Assembly: GCA_942159475.1 (NCBI GenBank) | Contig: OW804096.1 | Coordinates: forward strand, 142,903,951-142,967,950 | Origin: Sthenelais limicola | Taxonomy: Eukaryota > Annelida > Polychaeta > Phyllodocida > Sigalionidae | Direction of reading: 5' to 3' | Length of the DNA stretch: 64,000 bases | Shown: one piece after another, positions 21,873 through 32,850 of the stretch | Layout: the number at the start of each line of letters is the position of its first letter | Numbering within the stretch: the first letter of the stretch is position 1 | Made by a program: the position numbers and the translations under genes | Notes under the pieces: model-generated | What the model was told of the DNA's origin: nothing | The model's input: the letters and a program-made list of their open reading frames with translations, nothing else | Database searches by the model: none

Positions 21873-22319
21873 TATAAAAACAAAGCTGATAAACCCCACA
21901 ATGTTGGATACTTTAGTAATAATTTACTAAAGAAAGATTATTTATCATATCAACAAGGGTTATCAGGGGTTCATTAAAACTGGTGATGGTTAAAACGGCC
22001 GGAAAACAGTATTTTCGAGTCTTGGACATCTAACGTTTACAAAAGGTAGCCCACTAAAATGGCGACGCTCTTCATGGCCCGTGATCATATACCTCCCTAG
22101 TTGTACTTAATGACTTCCTGACCTCCCTCCAAGGTTGTGGCCAATGTCAAGGTCAAAGGTCAATATCTTAGTATAATTTTTTTTAAATAAAAACAAAAGT
22201 ATTATCTTTTGTAACAGACTATTCCATAAGGTAACCTGTCACTCGATCTGTCATGCTTTACACTTTCTCGTTATATAGGTCAAATAGCTAGAGTACATCC
22301 ATTGAAATGATTGCATATG
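21873..22319. other. Unassigned interval
   Basis: Nothing recognised. Confidence 0.3.
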
Positions 22320-22504
22320 TGATTCTGCTAAATTAGGGCTGCAATGTGGTCAATACTAGGTAAATTCGAGTATATTCGGCATTGCATTGATTCTAGCAAT
22401 CTGTCTTGTTAGGTTAAACTGTATTTAGTTTATTTTCGTATGAAATTTTGGGTTATTTGAGAAGATTGAAGAAGTTGAACTGTACATTTCCTGAAAATCT
22501 GACC
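22320..22504 (+). mobile_element. MITE family A, left end missing
   Basis: Begins in the core GATTCTGCTAAATTAGG and runs to CTGAAAATCTGACC. Confidence 0.8.
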
Positions 22505-22671
22505 AAAATATAGTCTTTAAGGCTTGTCAAATTTGTATTAAACTGTATATTGTTATTTTCGGATCCAGTACACTAATATCAAGGAGAGTACTGTCGTTGC
22601 TAATATACAACAATAACAAAAGCACACCGGAGAAGGGTGCCCTCTTCTATGTTAGACATAGGTGATCCGTT

Positions 22672-23072
22672 TTAGGAAAATGAGTCATAAGTCGCAAAAT
22701 ATGGATTTTTAGATAAAACATATAAATTTGCAAAGAGGAGATCAAGGCGATTCCAATGATAGTAAACACTAGGACATGTAATAAGTATTCCTATATTTTA
22801 AGTTTGATAGTTTCATTTTTGAAAAAAAATAGTTTGCAATGTTTCTGGATGGGTAATAACCAATAAATTAACTAAATACACTCCATACGAAGGCCTTCAA
22901 AATGCATAGATATATTCAATGCAATTTGCTGAGACTTGGTACATAGATTAATATGACGTTAAGTGCTAAACCTTCCAAAGACCAGAACATTCCAACAAAG
23001 ATATCTTATGACTAAACACTTTGAACAATATCAATTCTGCGACTTATGACTCATTTTCCTGGAACATATCAC
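22672..23072 (+). mobile_element. MITE family B, full copy
   Basis: GTGATCCGTTTTAGGAAAAT to GGAACATATCAC. Confidence 0.9.
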
Positions 23073-23269
23073 AATTATTAGGTCTTCCCGAGGGTTATGA
23101 AATCATTCATAAATGTGATTATGATTATGCATACACCACCTAGTAGACAGTGATTGGATTTATGGTTGTCTCCCAGTCACATACCATATATTCAGGTCAT
23201 AACATGGCGTATCCAGCTATAGTAATGACTTTAGTGGGACCTAACCAGCTGTTACCTACGCCTATTGTG

Positions 23270-23885
23270 TCTACGGCAAGGGAGAGAGAAAAGGGAGAGC
23301 AGGGAGGGAGAGGGAGGAGGTAGTGAGAGAGCAGAGAGGGAGAGATAGAGTAAGGAGGGAGAGAGAGTAGGAAGGAGGAAGAGGGAGGAGAGTGGGAAAA
23401 AGGAGGGAGAGAGCAGGGAGGGAGAGGGAGTAGAGAGAGTGAGAAAAGGGAGAGAGCAGGGGGAGAGAGAGAGTAGGGAGGGAGAGAGAGTAGGAAGGAG
23501 GAAAAGGGGGGAGAGTGGGAAAAAGGAGGGAGCAGGGAGGGAGAGGGAGTAGAGAGGAGGAAGAGGGAGGAGAGTGAGAAAAGGGAGAGCAGGGAGGGAG
23601 AGGGAGGAGGTAGTGAGAGAGCAGAGAGGGAGAGATAGAGTAAGGAGGGAGAGAGAGTAGGAAGGAGGAAGAGGGAGGAGAGTGGGAAAAAGGAGGGAGA
23701 GAGCAGTGGGAAAGGGAGAGAGCAGGGAGGGAGAGGGAGTAAAGAGGAGGAAGAGGGAGGAGAGTTGGAAAAGGGAGAGAGGATGGAGGGAGAGGGAGTA
23801 GAGAGGAGGGAAGGGAGGAGAGTTGGAAAAGGGAGAGAGCAGGGAGGGAAAGAGGAAGATAGAGGAGGGGACAGTTGATGAGTGA
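23270..23885. repeat. Long GA-rich tract of imperfect GAGGGAGAG repeats
   Basis: About 600 bp with strong purine bias on + (GGGAGAGAGCAGGGAGGG and variants in higher-order blocks). It creates three overlapping minus-strand ORFs of 227-247 codons made only of Ser, Pro, Leu and Phe; these are artefacts. Confidence 0.9.
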
Positions 23886-24180
23886 AAGAGACAGCGACAC
23901 AGAAGTAGTAGATAGAAACACATCGTTGAACGCAATCCAACTAGCCTGCCATCTGGTGAGAAGCGGGAACACTAGTGGGCTCAAAAACGCACCCTTTTGC
24001 TAAAGTAGCATCAAATGCGTTTTTATCTACTACTCACAGAAATCATGACACAGAAGGAGAGAGAAATAGAGGCTAACACTTTTGCAGTAGGACCTGTCTT
24101 GACGCACATATATCATTCTGAATATTAGAAATCACTTTTCGAAATATGCAATAATGAAGATAATCTTGGTGAATGATTCG
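23886..24180. other. Unassigned interval
   Basis: The start (GAAAGAGACAGCGACACAGAA) is shared with 20680-20705, linking the two purine tracts. Confidence 0.4.
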
Positions 24181-24199
24181 ATTTTAATGAATTTGCCAG

Positions 24200-24715
24200 T
24201 CTAAAGAGAGAGGCAGGGACAGAGAAAGACAGATAGACCGAGAGAGACACAGAAAGTCAGAGAGAGACCGAGAGAGACACATAGAGACACAGACAGATAC
24301 AGACAGACACAGGCAGCCACAAACAGATACAGACAGAAACAGACAGATACAGACAGATACAGACAGAAACAGACAAACACAGACAGATACAGACAGACAC
24401 AAACAGATACAGACAGACACAGACAGACACAGACAAACACAGACAAATACAGACAGAGACAGACACTGACAAACACAGACAAACACAGACAGACACAGAC
24501 AAACACAGACAAATACAGACAGAGACAGACACTGACAAACACAGACAGATACAGACAGATACAAACAGATACAGACAGAGACAGACAGAGAGAGACAGAC
24601 ACAGACAGATACAGACAGATACAGACAGAAACATAGCGAGATATACAGAGAGAGACACAGAGAGACTCAGAGAGAGACGCAGAGAGAGACACAGAGAAAG
24701 AAAGAAAGAAAGTTA
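24200..24715. repeat. ACAGAC/ACAGAT-type hexamer array
   Basis: Over 500 bp of variable (ACAGAYAC)n and AGAGAC units. The Cys/Val/Ser/Leu-only minus-strand ORFs in all three frames are artefacts. Confidence 0.95.
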
Positions 24716-24950
24716 TACGCGTGGACAATTTCAGTTAAATCAATTTTGCATGGATCGACTTTGCATCGCTATGTTGTTTATTCAGAACAACGAGACTGAA
24801 ATGCTTCATATTTATTCTCGTTGTCCAGAATAAATAAAGCTGCTGAATTTCGAGTCCAAACTCTTAAAAAACATATTAGGGTGAGGATTTCATCTGTTCA
24901 TTAAACCAACAGGGACTTGCCCTGAACGGCTCGGTCTTTATCTCCACATG
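24716..24950. other. Unassigned interval
   Basis: Nothing recognised. Confidence 0.3.
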
Positions 24951-25195
24951 GGTCAGATTTGCAGAAAATATACAAATGTACAAATGTTCACCTTCACCAA
25001 TCCTCTCAAATAACCCAAATTTCAGACGAAAATAAAGTTCAAAATACAGTTCAACCTAACCAAACTGATTGCTAGAATCAACCCAATGCCGATTATACTC
25101 GAATTTACCTAGTATTGACCAAAGTGCAGTCTAATTTAGCAGAATTTACTAAATGTGTACAGCTGCCAATGGTACATTTTCTGAAAATCTTAACC
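24951..25195 (-). mobile_element. MITE family A
   Basis: GGGTCAGATTTGCAGAAAAT to CTGAAAATCTTAACC, with a small duplication TACAAATG near the left end. Confidence 0.85.
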
Positions 25196-25228
25196 ATAAA
25201 TAAAGTAGAGTTGCAAATATGCCTAATA

Positions 25229-25296
25229 AGCCTAATTTAGCAGAATTTACTAAATATGTACAGCTGCCAATTGTACATTTTCTAAAGATCTGACCC
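25229..25296 (-). mobile_element. MITE family A, terminal fragment
   Basis: Only CTAATTTAGCAGAATTTAC to GATCTGACCC remains, just after the copy ending at 25195. Confidence 0.8.
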
Positions 25297-25580
25297 ACAT
25301 AATACACTCGGATATTCCCAATATTGCAAATTCTCCACATTATTGTCTAACATTGACAGAAATGTTAAACCCAGACACGCAGGAATCCAGGTGAGACGCG
25401 CACAATGACGCAACCTGTCTGGTAGGATGCGTGCGCATGTCTGGAGCGCGTCTGGCTGTTCGACCACACTCCCTCCTGTGTCAATTTACATTCCATTTTA
25501 CAGCAACCGCTAACGCCACAAAAACTGATTGCACTGGTCTGGCCGACCACTGGGGAGTTTAATAGGGGAGTTACCTATGT

Positions 25581-25809
25581 GGGTGAGATTTTCAGAAAAT
25601 GTACAATTGGAAGCTGTACACATTTAGTAAATTCTGCTAAATTAGGCTGCAATTTGGTCAATACTAAGTAAATTCGAGTATATTCAGCATGTTTCTAGCA
25701 ATCTGTTGGGTTAGGTTGAACTGTATATTGAACGATATTTTCGTCTGAAATTTGGGTTATTTAAGGAGATTGGCGATGTTAAATTGTACATTTTCTGAAA
25801 ATCTGACCC
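25581..25809 (+). mobile_element. MITE family A with ATGT TSD
   Basis: GGGTGAGATTTTCAG to CTGAAAATCTGACCC, ATGT on both sides. Confidence 0.93.
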
Positions 25810-25829
25810 ATGTAGCGATTGCGTTGCTT

Positions 25830-25999
25830 CAGTCTCTAGGTTCAGAGTTGAGAGAGTCCCTCCAAACTGAGGGAAAGCCTCTCACTCCAAACCGCAGAAT
25901 GACTTTAAAGTCCAGGGTGGGGAAAGCCATTAACGCAGTCAGCGTCCAATCACTGGCATACCATTCATATCTGATCTGAGAGGTTTTGAGCCTAGACTG
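25830..25999 (+). mobile_element. Repeat family M, copy 2
   Basis: CAGTCTCTAGGTTCAGAG at the left and TTTTGAGCCTAGACTG at the right form inverted ends. The 75-codon ORF across it is noncoding. Confidence 0.7.
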
Positions 26000-26027
26000 G
26001 TATGTAGTTAATAAAAAGTGCATATAT

Positions 26028-27269
26028 GTGATCTGTTTTAGGAAAATTAGTCATAAGTTGCAAAATATGGATTTTGAGATATCATAATATTTGAAATGAT
26101 ATCAAGCCGATTCCAATGATAGTAAACATTAAGGACATTTAATAAGTATTTCTATATTTCAAATTTGATATTATTTTTTAAAAAAGTTAAAAGAGTTTGC
26201 AATATTTTTGGGGTGGACAATTACTAGTAAAGAAGCTATATAGAGAGAGAATGGGACGAGCCGGCAATAGTCGAAAATTTATAGGACGAGATTCATCCAC
26301 ATAAGCACGATGCCGTAGGCAGAGTGCTTATGTGGACGAATCAAGTCCTATAAATTTTTTGTTATTGCCGGCGAGTTCCATTCTATATTTATTATATGTG
26401 CATAAAATTTGATCATATGTCATCAGATATTACTGAAAAAATACTAAAGAAGTCTCAGAGAGCCCCGCTGCCCAGCAGACAGCCCCACTGACAGCCCCGC
26501 TGACTGTCCTGCACTGTGCGATCATGCAGTATTTATTTTTAGGTCTACTTATATTGTTGACTTAAAATGTTCATAACGCAGCCATTTCTTGAGTTACATT
26601 AATAAGATTTATATCATTAGAGAATCATATATCATTCAATATATCAGATATCACTGATAAAATATTAAAGAAGTTTCAGAGAGCCCCGCTGCCGCGCTGA
26701 CAGCCCCAGTGACAGCCCCGTTAGTAGGCCTCAACAGAGCTATACTGTGTGCTACTGAAATTGTTGAACTAAAACGTTCATATTGCAGCCATTTATTGAG
26801 CTACATTAATAAAACTTATCATTCAATAGAGAATTTAATGCTCTATTTAATGATGTGTTTTTGTTATGTATTTCTATAATCATAGTACCAGAATCACGGG
26901 TGGATTACCGATCGCGGGCATTTGTTTACATGCTTCGCGGAGAGCCAAAGCTCTGCAAAGCATATCAACAGAGCTATTTTTAGACAACTACATTTTTATA
27001 GGACGCGTCCTATATGAATATTTTTATAGCACCCCACTTATAGCACCTCCCATATAGCATGCGCATATAATAAAATACTCTATAATATGACCTTAGTAAT
27101 GCAAGATATATTTATTACAATGTCTTGAAATCTGGTACCTGTATTTATGTTACTAGCAGCTCCGAGAACTCCAAAAATGAAAATATTCTAAGCAAGGGTT
27201 CTTATAAATAATCTACTTTGAAAAATGTCAATTTTGCGACTTGTGACTCATTTTCCTGAAACACATCAC
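26028..27269 (+). mobile_element. MITE family B interrupted by an insertion
   Basis: The left part 26028-26242 (GTGATCTGTTTTAGG...) and right part about 27069-27269 (...CACATCAC) are contiguous in the copy at 28319. The intervening 830 bp are foreign. Confidence 0.85.
26243..27068. mobile_element. Insertion within family B, with hairpin and repeated GCCCCGCTG blocks
   Basis: Begins with an inverted repeat (26250-26385) whose core is TTCATCCACATAAGCAC facing GTGCTTATGTGGACGAA. A unit with AGAGAGCCCCGCTGCC and CTGACAGCCCC occurs twice (about 26400-26520 and 26625-26735). A 63-codon ORF near 26866 has no support. The outer ends are not clear. Confidence 0.55.
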
Positions 27270-27279
27270 ATATTTGCAA

Positions 27280-27720
27280 CTCCTACAGCTGCAAGGTATT
27301 CCACCAGTGCCTGGAGTAGGATACTACCATCTATTTTACCAGACTGTTTAATTCAGCTCCTATAGATGGTCTTCCACTAACACCTGGGGTAGTATACTAC
27401 CATCTATTGCCGTATGATATTTTACCAGACTGTTTAGCTCCTATAGCTGGTCCTCCACTAACCCCTGGGGTAGTATACTACCATCTATTGCTGTATGGTG
27501 TTTTACCAGACTGTTTAGTTCAGCTCCTATAGCTGGTCCTCCACTAACACCTGGGGTAGTATACTACCATCTATTGCTGTATGGTGTTTTACCAGGCTGT
27601 TTAATTCAGCTCCTATAGCTGGTCTTCCACTAACACCTGGGGTAGTATACTACCATCTATTTCTGTATGATGTTGTGCCAGACTGTTTAGCTCCTATAGC
27701 TGGTCTTCCACAGACTCCTC
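27280..27720. repeat. Tandem array, 71-88-bp unit, about 5.5 copies
   Basis: Each unit has CTCCTATAGCTGGTC, CCACTAACACCTGGGG, the palindrome GTAGTATACTAC and ACCAGACTGTTTA. Confidence 0.9.
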
Positions 27721-27944
27721 CGGACCGAAGACAGGTCCACAGACGCTCGACCCACTTTTGCACATTTTCAGAGAATATTGCTTAATTCAGTCCCATGAGT
27801 CATAATATGAATAAAGTTGGTAAGATTGTATTTGCTGTAATAGCTGAGAATGCAATGTTAATTTACCATGCAAATCTAGCACAATTCTAAATTGTATTTT
27901 CAAAAGAGTGCCAACCCCCCCCCAACCCCCCCACAATTCTAAAT
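27721..27944. other. Unassigned interval
   Basis: Nothing recognised. Confidence 0.2.
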
Positions 27945-28279
27945 TGTGATGTGTTTCAGGAAAATGAGTCATAAGTCGCAAAAAATAGATTTTGAGATAC
28001 CATTATATTTGAAAAGATGAGATCAATCCGATTCTAATGATAGTAAACAGTCTAATCATCTAATAAGTTTTTCTAGATTTTAAGTTTGATATTTTTATTT
28101 TTGAAAAAAAGAGGATATATTTATTACATTGTCCTGAAATTTGATACATCGATTGACGTAACTATAGGTGATAAACTATCCAAAAATCAGAGCATTCCAA
28201 TAAAGTGATCTTATGAAATAAACATTTTGAAAAATAACATCTTTGCGACTTATGACCCATTTTCCTAAAACGGATCACA
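27945..28279 (+). mobile_element. MITE family B, internally shortened, AATT TSD
   Basis: 335 bp with both termini and AATT on each side; the middle block with TAAAGTAGCTAAATAT is missing. Confidence 0.9.
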
Positions 28280-28318
28280 ATTGTATTTTCAAAAGAGTGC
28301 CAAACAAAACCCCCATAT

Positions 28319-28726
28319 GTGATCCGTTTTAGGAAAATGAGCCATAAGTCGCAAAACATGGATTTTGAGATATCATCAAATTTGAAACGATGAGATCAAG
28401 CCGATTCCAATGATAGCAAACATTAAGGACATTTAAAAAGTATTTCTATATTTTAAATTTGATATTATATTTAAAAAAAAAAGAGTTTGCGATATGTTTG
28501 GGGTGGAAAATTACTAGTAAAGGAACTAAATATACTCTATAACATGACCTTAGTAATGCAAGATGTATTTATTACAATGTCCTGAAAATTGGTACCAGTA
28601 TTTATATTACTGGCAGCTCCGAGAACTTCAAAAATGAAAACATTCTAAGCAAGGGTTCTTATAAATAATCTACTTTGAAAAATGTCAATTTTGCGACTTG
28701 TGACTCATTTTCCCGAAACACATCAC
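28319..28726 (+). mobile_element. MITE family B, full copy
   Basis: GTGATCCGTTTTAGGAAAAT to AAACACATCAC; a useful reference copy. Confidence 0.92.
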
Positions 28727-28778
28727 ACATTGCCTTATTTCAATGTTCATATCACACTCAGCCCGGCCAGGATTATAT

Positions 28779-29015
28779 GGGTCAGATCTTCAGAAAATGT
28801 ACAATAGGCAGCTCTGCACATTTAGGAAAATCTCCTATAAATTAGGCTGAAAAATGAAGAATACCGGGTATATCTGAGTATATTTGGCATCGCATTGCTG
28901 TAAAGTAACAGTTCTCTTATGTAAAACTGCATTTCTAAGCTCATGTTTGCCTTAAATGTGGGTTATTTGAGAGGATTGGTGAAGGCGAATTGTACATTTT
29001 CTGAAAATCTGACCC
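28779..29015 (+). mobile_element. MITE family A with ATAT TSD
   Basis: GGGTCAGATCTTCAG to CTGAAAATCTGACCC, ATAT on both sides. Confidence 0.93.
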
Positions 29016-29207
29016 ATATGGGGAAACAGTTATGAAAAACAGGATCAGACGTGGAAGTGCAGCTTTGATCCCGACCGATCCATCATCCCTGGAATTAATT
29101 GATTAAATAAGCGCTGAGGCCAGATTGCGTCACGATGGCCGACACCAATTCTCACTGTGGCTTTTTTTTTAGTGATATATGGGTCAGATTTTCAGAAAAT
29201 GTACAAT

Positions 29208-29975
29208 AGGGGACTTGCATGTCTCACTGCGATTGTCTACAGGAGTGCGATTTGGAATGGATTCTGTTGAAATCTGACATACAAATGTTTGGCAACATCT
29301 TTAGGCCAAAAAAAAAATAGGTGTGTTTCCGATTTATCTGGCTGAAAACTAGGTAGGGGGTGGGTCTGACTAAAAGACGGTTTTCGGTGCTGTGCGTCTT
29401 TTAGTCATACCGGTAGGGGGTTGGTAACTTTTTTTTTGTTAGTTTTTGTTTGTTTGGATCACTCCTCCCAGGAACTGAAAAAAATGTCTTTTTCAGAACA
29501 ATAGTTGTTTTGAACATGGGAAATGTGCCTTTTGACAGTTCCAGGTTAGGAAAACCCGTTTTCCTGCTTTTATAAGCTTTTTTTGTCAAAAAATCCAAAA
29601 AAAGTAAGATATGATGGGGGGAAAATCAGGTATGGTAAAATTTTTTTTAGGTAGGGTAAGGTTTTTCTAGGTAGGGGGGGGGGGGGGGGGGGGTAAATCG
29701 GAAACACACCTATTTTTTGTTGGCCTTATCATAATTGCAGGAATGTTGTCAACAATATCAGAGCTTGTGTAAATGATCTCTGAAAACCAAATGCATGATG
29801 GGAAAGATGGAGGCTTGTGTTATGGAAACATGTATAACACATGGATAATGACATTAGAGCATTGATAAATAGTCCATCCTGAACATGGCATGTTTTATTT
29901 AGGTTTTATATTATACCATTACTCCCATAATTCCATGCGAATCAAGATTCAAAAGGGCGACTATGCAACTCCCCT
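29208..29975 (+). mobile_element. MITE family C nested in family A, split by family E
   Basis: AGGGGACTTGCATGTCTCAC to AACTCCCCT, breaking family A between GTACAAT and ATTGGCAG. Apart from the E insertion it matches 39854-40191. Confidence 0.9.
29304..29725. mobile_element. Harbinger-like MITE family E nested in family C
   Basis: TIRs start GGCCAAAAAA and contain TAGGTGTGTTTCCGATTTA, mirrored at the right by TAAATCGGAAACACACCTA..GGCC. Flanked by TTA at 29301-29303 and 29726-29728. A 3-bp TWA duplication and GG-starting TIRs fit PIF/Harbinger. Poly-G near 29680. Confidence 0.8.
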
Positions 29976-30190
29976 ATTGGCAGATCAACTAATGTGGTAA
30001 ATTCGGCAAAATTAGGCTGAAAAATCGTCAACACTAGGTATATCTGAGTATATTTAGTATTGCCTTGTTTTAAGCAGTCTGTTTGGTTATGTTGAACTGT
30101 ATTTTTTGGACTGATTTCTGTCTTAATTTTGGGTTATTTGAGAGGATTGGTCAAGGCCAATTGTACATGTTCTGGCGATTTCACTCATAT

Positions 30191-30418
30191 GGGTCAAACC
30201 GTCAGAAAATGTACAATTCACTTTCAGCAAATCTCCCAATTTTCCCACATTGAAGACGGAAATTAGGTTCGAAATATAGTTCAACTCAACCAAACACATT
30301 GTTTGAGTCCCCCAAATACCAAATATACTCAGATGTACCTAGCATTTACAACTTTTTAAGTCTTATTTAGCAGAATTTCCTAATACATATTCATGTTGAT
30401 AGTATCATTTTCACTGTA
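30191..30418 (-). mobile_element. MITE family A, abutting previous copy
   Basis: GGGTCAAACCGTCAGAAAATG at the left; the right end is decayed after AGCAGAATTTCCTAA. Confidence 0.8.
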
Positions 30419-30441
30419 CCATATGCATATCCATTATATAT

Positions 30442-30535
30442 GGGTCACATTTTCAGAAAATGTACAATGGGCAGCTCTATACACATTTAGTCAATTGTGC
30501 TAAATTAGGCTGAACAATAATAAATGCTAGGTATC
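30442..30535 (+). mobile_element. MITE family A, left end only
   Basis: GGGTCACATTTTCAGAAAATG to GCTAGGTATC, then unrelated sequence. Confidence 0.8.
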
Positions 30536-30863
30536 ATTATGTGCGCATTTCACTTGAGAGTTGGAATTGTTTTCATATTAGTCTTTATAGATAAGGGGAA
30601 ACCCCCCAGGATTGAAAGCAATATGCCAAACGGTTAAAACACACTGCTACGGATGTACAGAACAGTTCCTCGTATACTAATTATTATTACGACTGTTATT
30701 TACCACTTACTGACTTTTATTTACCAGTTCTTTTGATGTCTATAACCCCCATTCCTTACCGGAAGTTGCCGGAAGTGATTGCCGTGGTCTATTGTGACAA
30801 AAATACACCCCAGAATCTGACCAAACTGGGTCTAATATTACTCATGCACCGCTCCTTTCCTTT
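30536..30863. other. Interval between MITEs and gypsy element, tandem ETS sites
   Basis: Contains two CCGGAAGT sites 10 bp apart (30759-30766 and 30769-30776). No gene was recognised next to them. Confidence 0.4.
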
Positions 30864-31048
30864 TGATACAATCACTATTCTCCAAGGGATCCGTTGTCGA
30901 TGGTAGAGCTAGCTAGAGTCCCTGAGATGTATATGGATAATTAATGATCGTCTAGACTAAGTATAGTCTAGTATGAGGTAATAATAAGAGCAGAGGTTTG
31001 TCCTGTTTAGACATAACTTTTATTAGGAGAAACATGGGTTTATATATC
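30864..31048 (-). repeat. 3' LTR of gypsy element, 5'-truncated
   Basis: Matches 38838-39022 base for base by eye, starting TGATACAATCAC on + and ending ...GTTTATATATC. The sequence then diverges: here it continues into env, at the right copy into the rest of the LTR. TATATATC at the break is a possible deletion microhomology. Confidence 0.85.
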
Positions 31049-32121
31049 GATATGATGATTGGAATATGTACATATAGAAGTTTGTTACTGTACATGAAAA
31101 CCGATACTTTTTGTGAAAAGTAGTATTCAATGTTGGTAACCGCAACTTTTGATCCTGGGGCGGAAATTTTGAGCTGAATGTCCACACGTTTAATATATTT
31201 TTCTAGTATAACTGGGTCAATTAGATCTGGCGTTAATATTCCTGTTGATAAAAGTCGTAGTGAATTTGATACTGATGTTAGTGACTGTAGGAATTGAGAT
31301 CTGTGGCTTAGTGTAGAAATTGCTTCTATTAATAGTGCCAGTTGGGAACGTTCGTTCGCCGCATTGGCATCTATAGCTCCGATTCTCAATGTAAAATTCA
31401 GATTCCATGAGTCCATATTCCTAGCCATGTCAGTAAGTGCTCCGTTTAATATGCTACGTTCTGATATATAAGTGTTTCTGAAGGAGTTTTGTTCTTTAAC
31501 CACTTTTTGCAATAGTTCAGCCGTATCTATATTTTGATTTTTAAAAGCGCCTATAACATAATCGATATTTGCTAAAGCGGTTGCTATATTGTCAATATCC
31601 TGCATTGTTGCGACACCGAATACTCCTTTGAACAGGTCTCCTAGAAAACCGAAAATTGCCTCTCTCTTGTTCCTATCAGTTTTCTTAGAGATTGGGTTTG
31701 CTAAAAACAGTTTTATAGTATCCATAGTCTGTCTTGTCTGATCGTGGATATCTGTAATCATTCTATCTATGATTGTTGCCTGTTTCACTAGAGTTTCCGA
31801 TAAATCCTCCTGATATGGAGAAGGATAAGATAGAAATGACATTTCCCTTGCGAATGATATTGCCGGTTTTGGCAAGGCGGGTATGTCATAAGGGACTGCC
31901 AACACCATCTCTGTCATGTCGTGTCCATTGACAATTGGTGCCGGCAATGGTTCAAACAGTATACCTATGTTGTGTCGTAGCGTCGGGTTTGATGCTTCCA
32001 GACATGAAATGTAGGATGTTATTCCCCATAGTAGGAGGATAATCCTTAAAAAAATAAACAAAGGAGTTTTTAAGAACCTTGCATAATAAATGGTACCAAA
32101 ATCTTGGGTACCGAATTTCAT
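30952..32121 (-). CDS. env: Envelope-like glycoprotein ORF of gypsy element, 3'-truncated
   Basis: The first ATG is at 32121; the frame is open from 32193. Seen in order: a hydrophobic signal segment near ORF residues 40-64, a dibasic furin-type site RNKR at about 174-177, then a glycine/phenylalanine-rich segment starting EAIFGFLGDLFKG that resembles the fusion peptide of errantivirus Env and baculovirus F proteins. The C-terminal membrane anchor is not seen: the frame runs into LTR sequence and its last 30 residues are LTR-encoded. A splice acceptor (TTTATTTTTTTAAG, minus strand, near 32045) just before the signal segment suggests expression from a spliced RNA. Described as found; apparently defective. 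Confidence 0.75.
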   Translation of the reverse strand: MKFGTQDFGTIYYARFLKTPLFIFLRIILLLWGITSYISCLEASNPTLRHNIGILFEPLPAPIVNGHDMTEMVLAVPYDIPALPKPAISFAREMSFLSYPSPYQEDLSETLVKQATIIDRMITDIHDQTRQTMDTIKLFLANPISKKTDRNKREAIFGFLGDLFKGVFGVATMQDIDNIATALANIDYVIGAFKNQNIDTAELLQKVVKEQNSFRNTYISERSILNGALTDMARNMDSWNLNFTLRIGAIDANAANERSQLALLIEAISTLSHRSQFLQSLTSVSNSLRLLSTGILTPDLIDPVILEKYIKRVDIQLKISAPGSKVAVTNIEYYFSQKVSVFMYSNKLLYVHIPIIISIYKPMFLLIKVMSKQDKPLLLLLPHTRLYLV

Positions 32122-32850
32122 GAATCTCAAAATAAATTCCAAGTGAAATTCTAATATAATGTAATAAAATACAGTGTAATATATATCTGCCAAGTCATTG
32201 CCATATACTGGTACGTATATTTATATGTTAAAGTAAAGGACAAATTACCTAGCCATTGCAAATCAATGAGTGCACGGTCAAACTATCCTCGGCGAGTTGT
32301 CAAGCTGTTGGTGTTCGTGTTGCAATAGTAACTATTGTAATGGGGTGGGATGGGAATGCGTGAGACTTTATACCTATCTGCCATGTCATTCGTGGCCAGT
32401 GGGTTGGCTATGCCCCTGTGTCTATTATCTTAGACATCGTAGGTTTCAAGCTCTTGAGTGTATTCAGTCTTTAGCTTCTATTGAGGCGTTAATGCCGGTA
32501 GTAGGTTTCTCGGCCCGCAAGTCGCCTAATCCATATGGTATCGCGAAAGCATATGGTCGGCTGTAACACCTGCTATTGTATTTGTGGGTATAGGGGGGGC
32601 TTAGTTTGTGTCTGGTTGGGATTAATTATTTGTGAGGGCAACATCTAACACCTTGGCTTTAATCTGACAATCGCTTGTTTGCCTGCTTATGCTTGTGACT
32701 TCGGTAAAATGTCTAGTGGCATGTTATTACAAAGAAATGTGCGACAGATTGGCTAGACATTGAGTCTGGCATTGCTGCCGGCTCTTTAGAAAATAAAACA
32801 AATGGCAATTGTGAATAAACAGACGGCATTTTGATGTTAGTTTTGAGGAT
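32122..32850 (-). other. Pol-env spacer of gypsy element
   Basis: About 730 bp with no convincing ORF on either strand; the 98-codon + ORF lacks any familiar feature. It holds the probable env splice acceptor at its left edge. Confidence 0.5.

Larger units (their letters stand above)
29181..30185 (+). mobile_element. MITE family A split by nested family C
   Basis: The left arm is GGGTCAGATTTTCAG..GTACAAT (29181-29207) and family A resumes at about 29976 with TTGGCAGATCAAC, ending TTCTGGCGATTTCACTC at 30185. Its right ATAT is shared with the next family A copy at 30191. Confidence 0.9.

Noticed and set aside
23197..23984. Three long minus-strand Ser/Pro/Leu ORFs
   Set aside because: All three frames are open because the tract is almost pure purine on the plus strand.
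24184..24728. Cysteine-rich minus-strand ORFs (CVCLSVSVC pattern)
   Set aside because: Produced by an ACAGAC hexamer array in every frame; not a cysteine-rich peptide gene.
30952..32193. Host gene of viral origin (domesticated env)
   Set aside because: It lies in order between pol and the LTR of a recent element and is truncated; nothing suggests host use.
32270..32566. 98-codon plus-strand ORF in the gypsy element
   Set aside because: Antisense to the element's spacer, with no domain.
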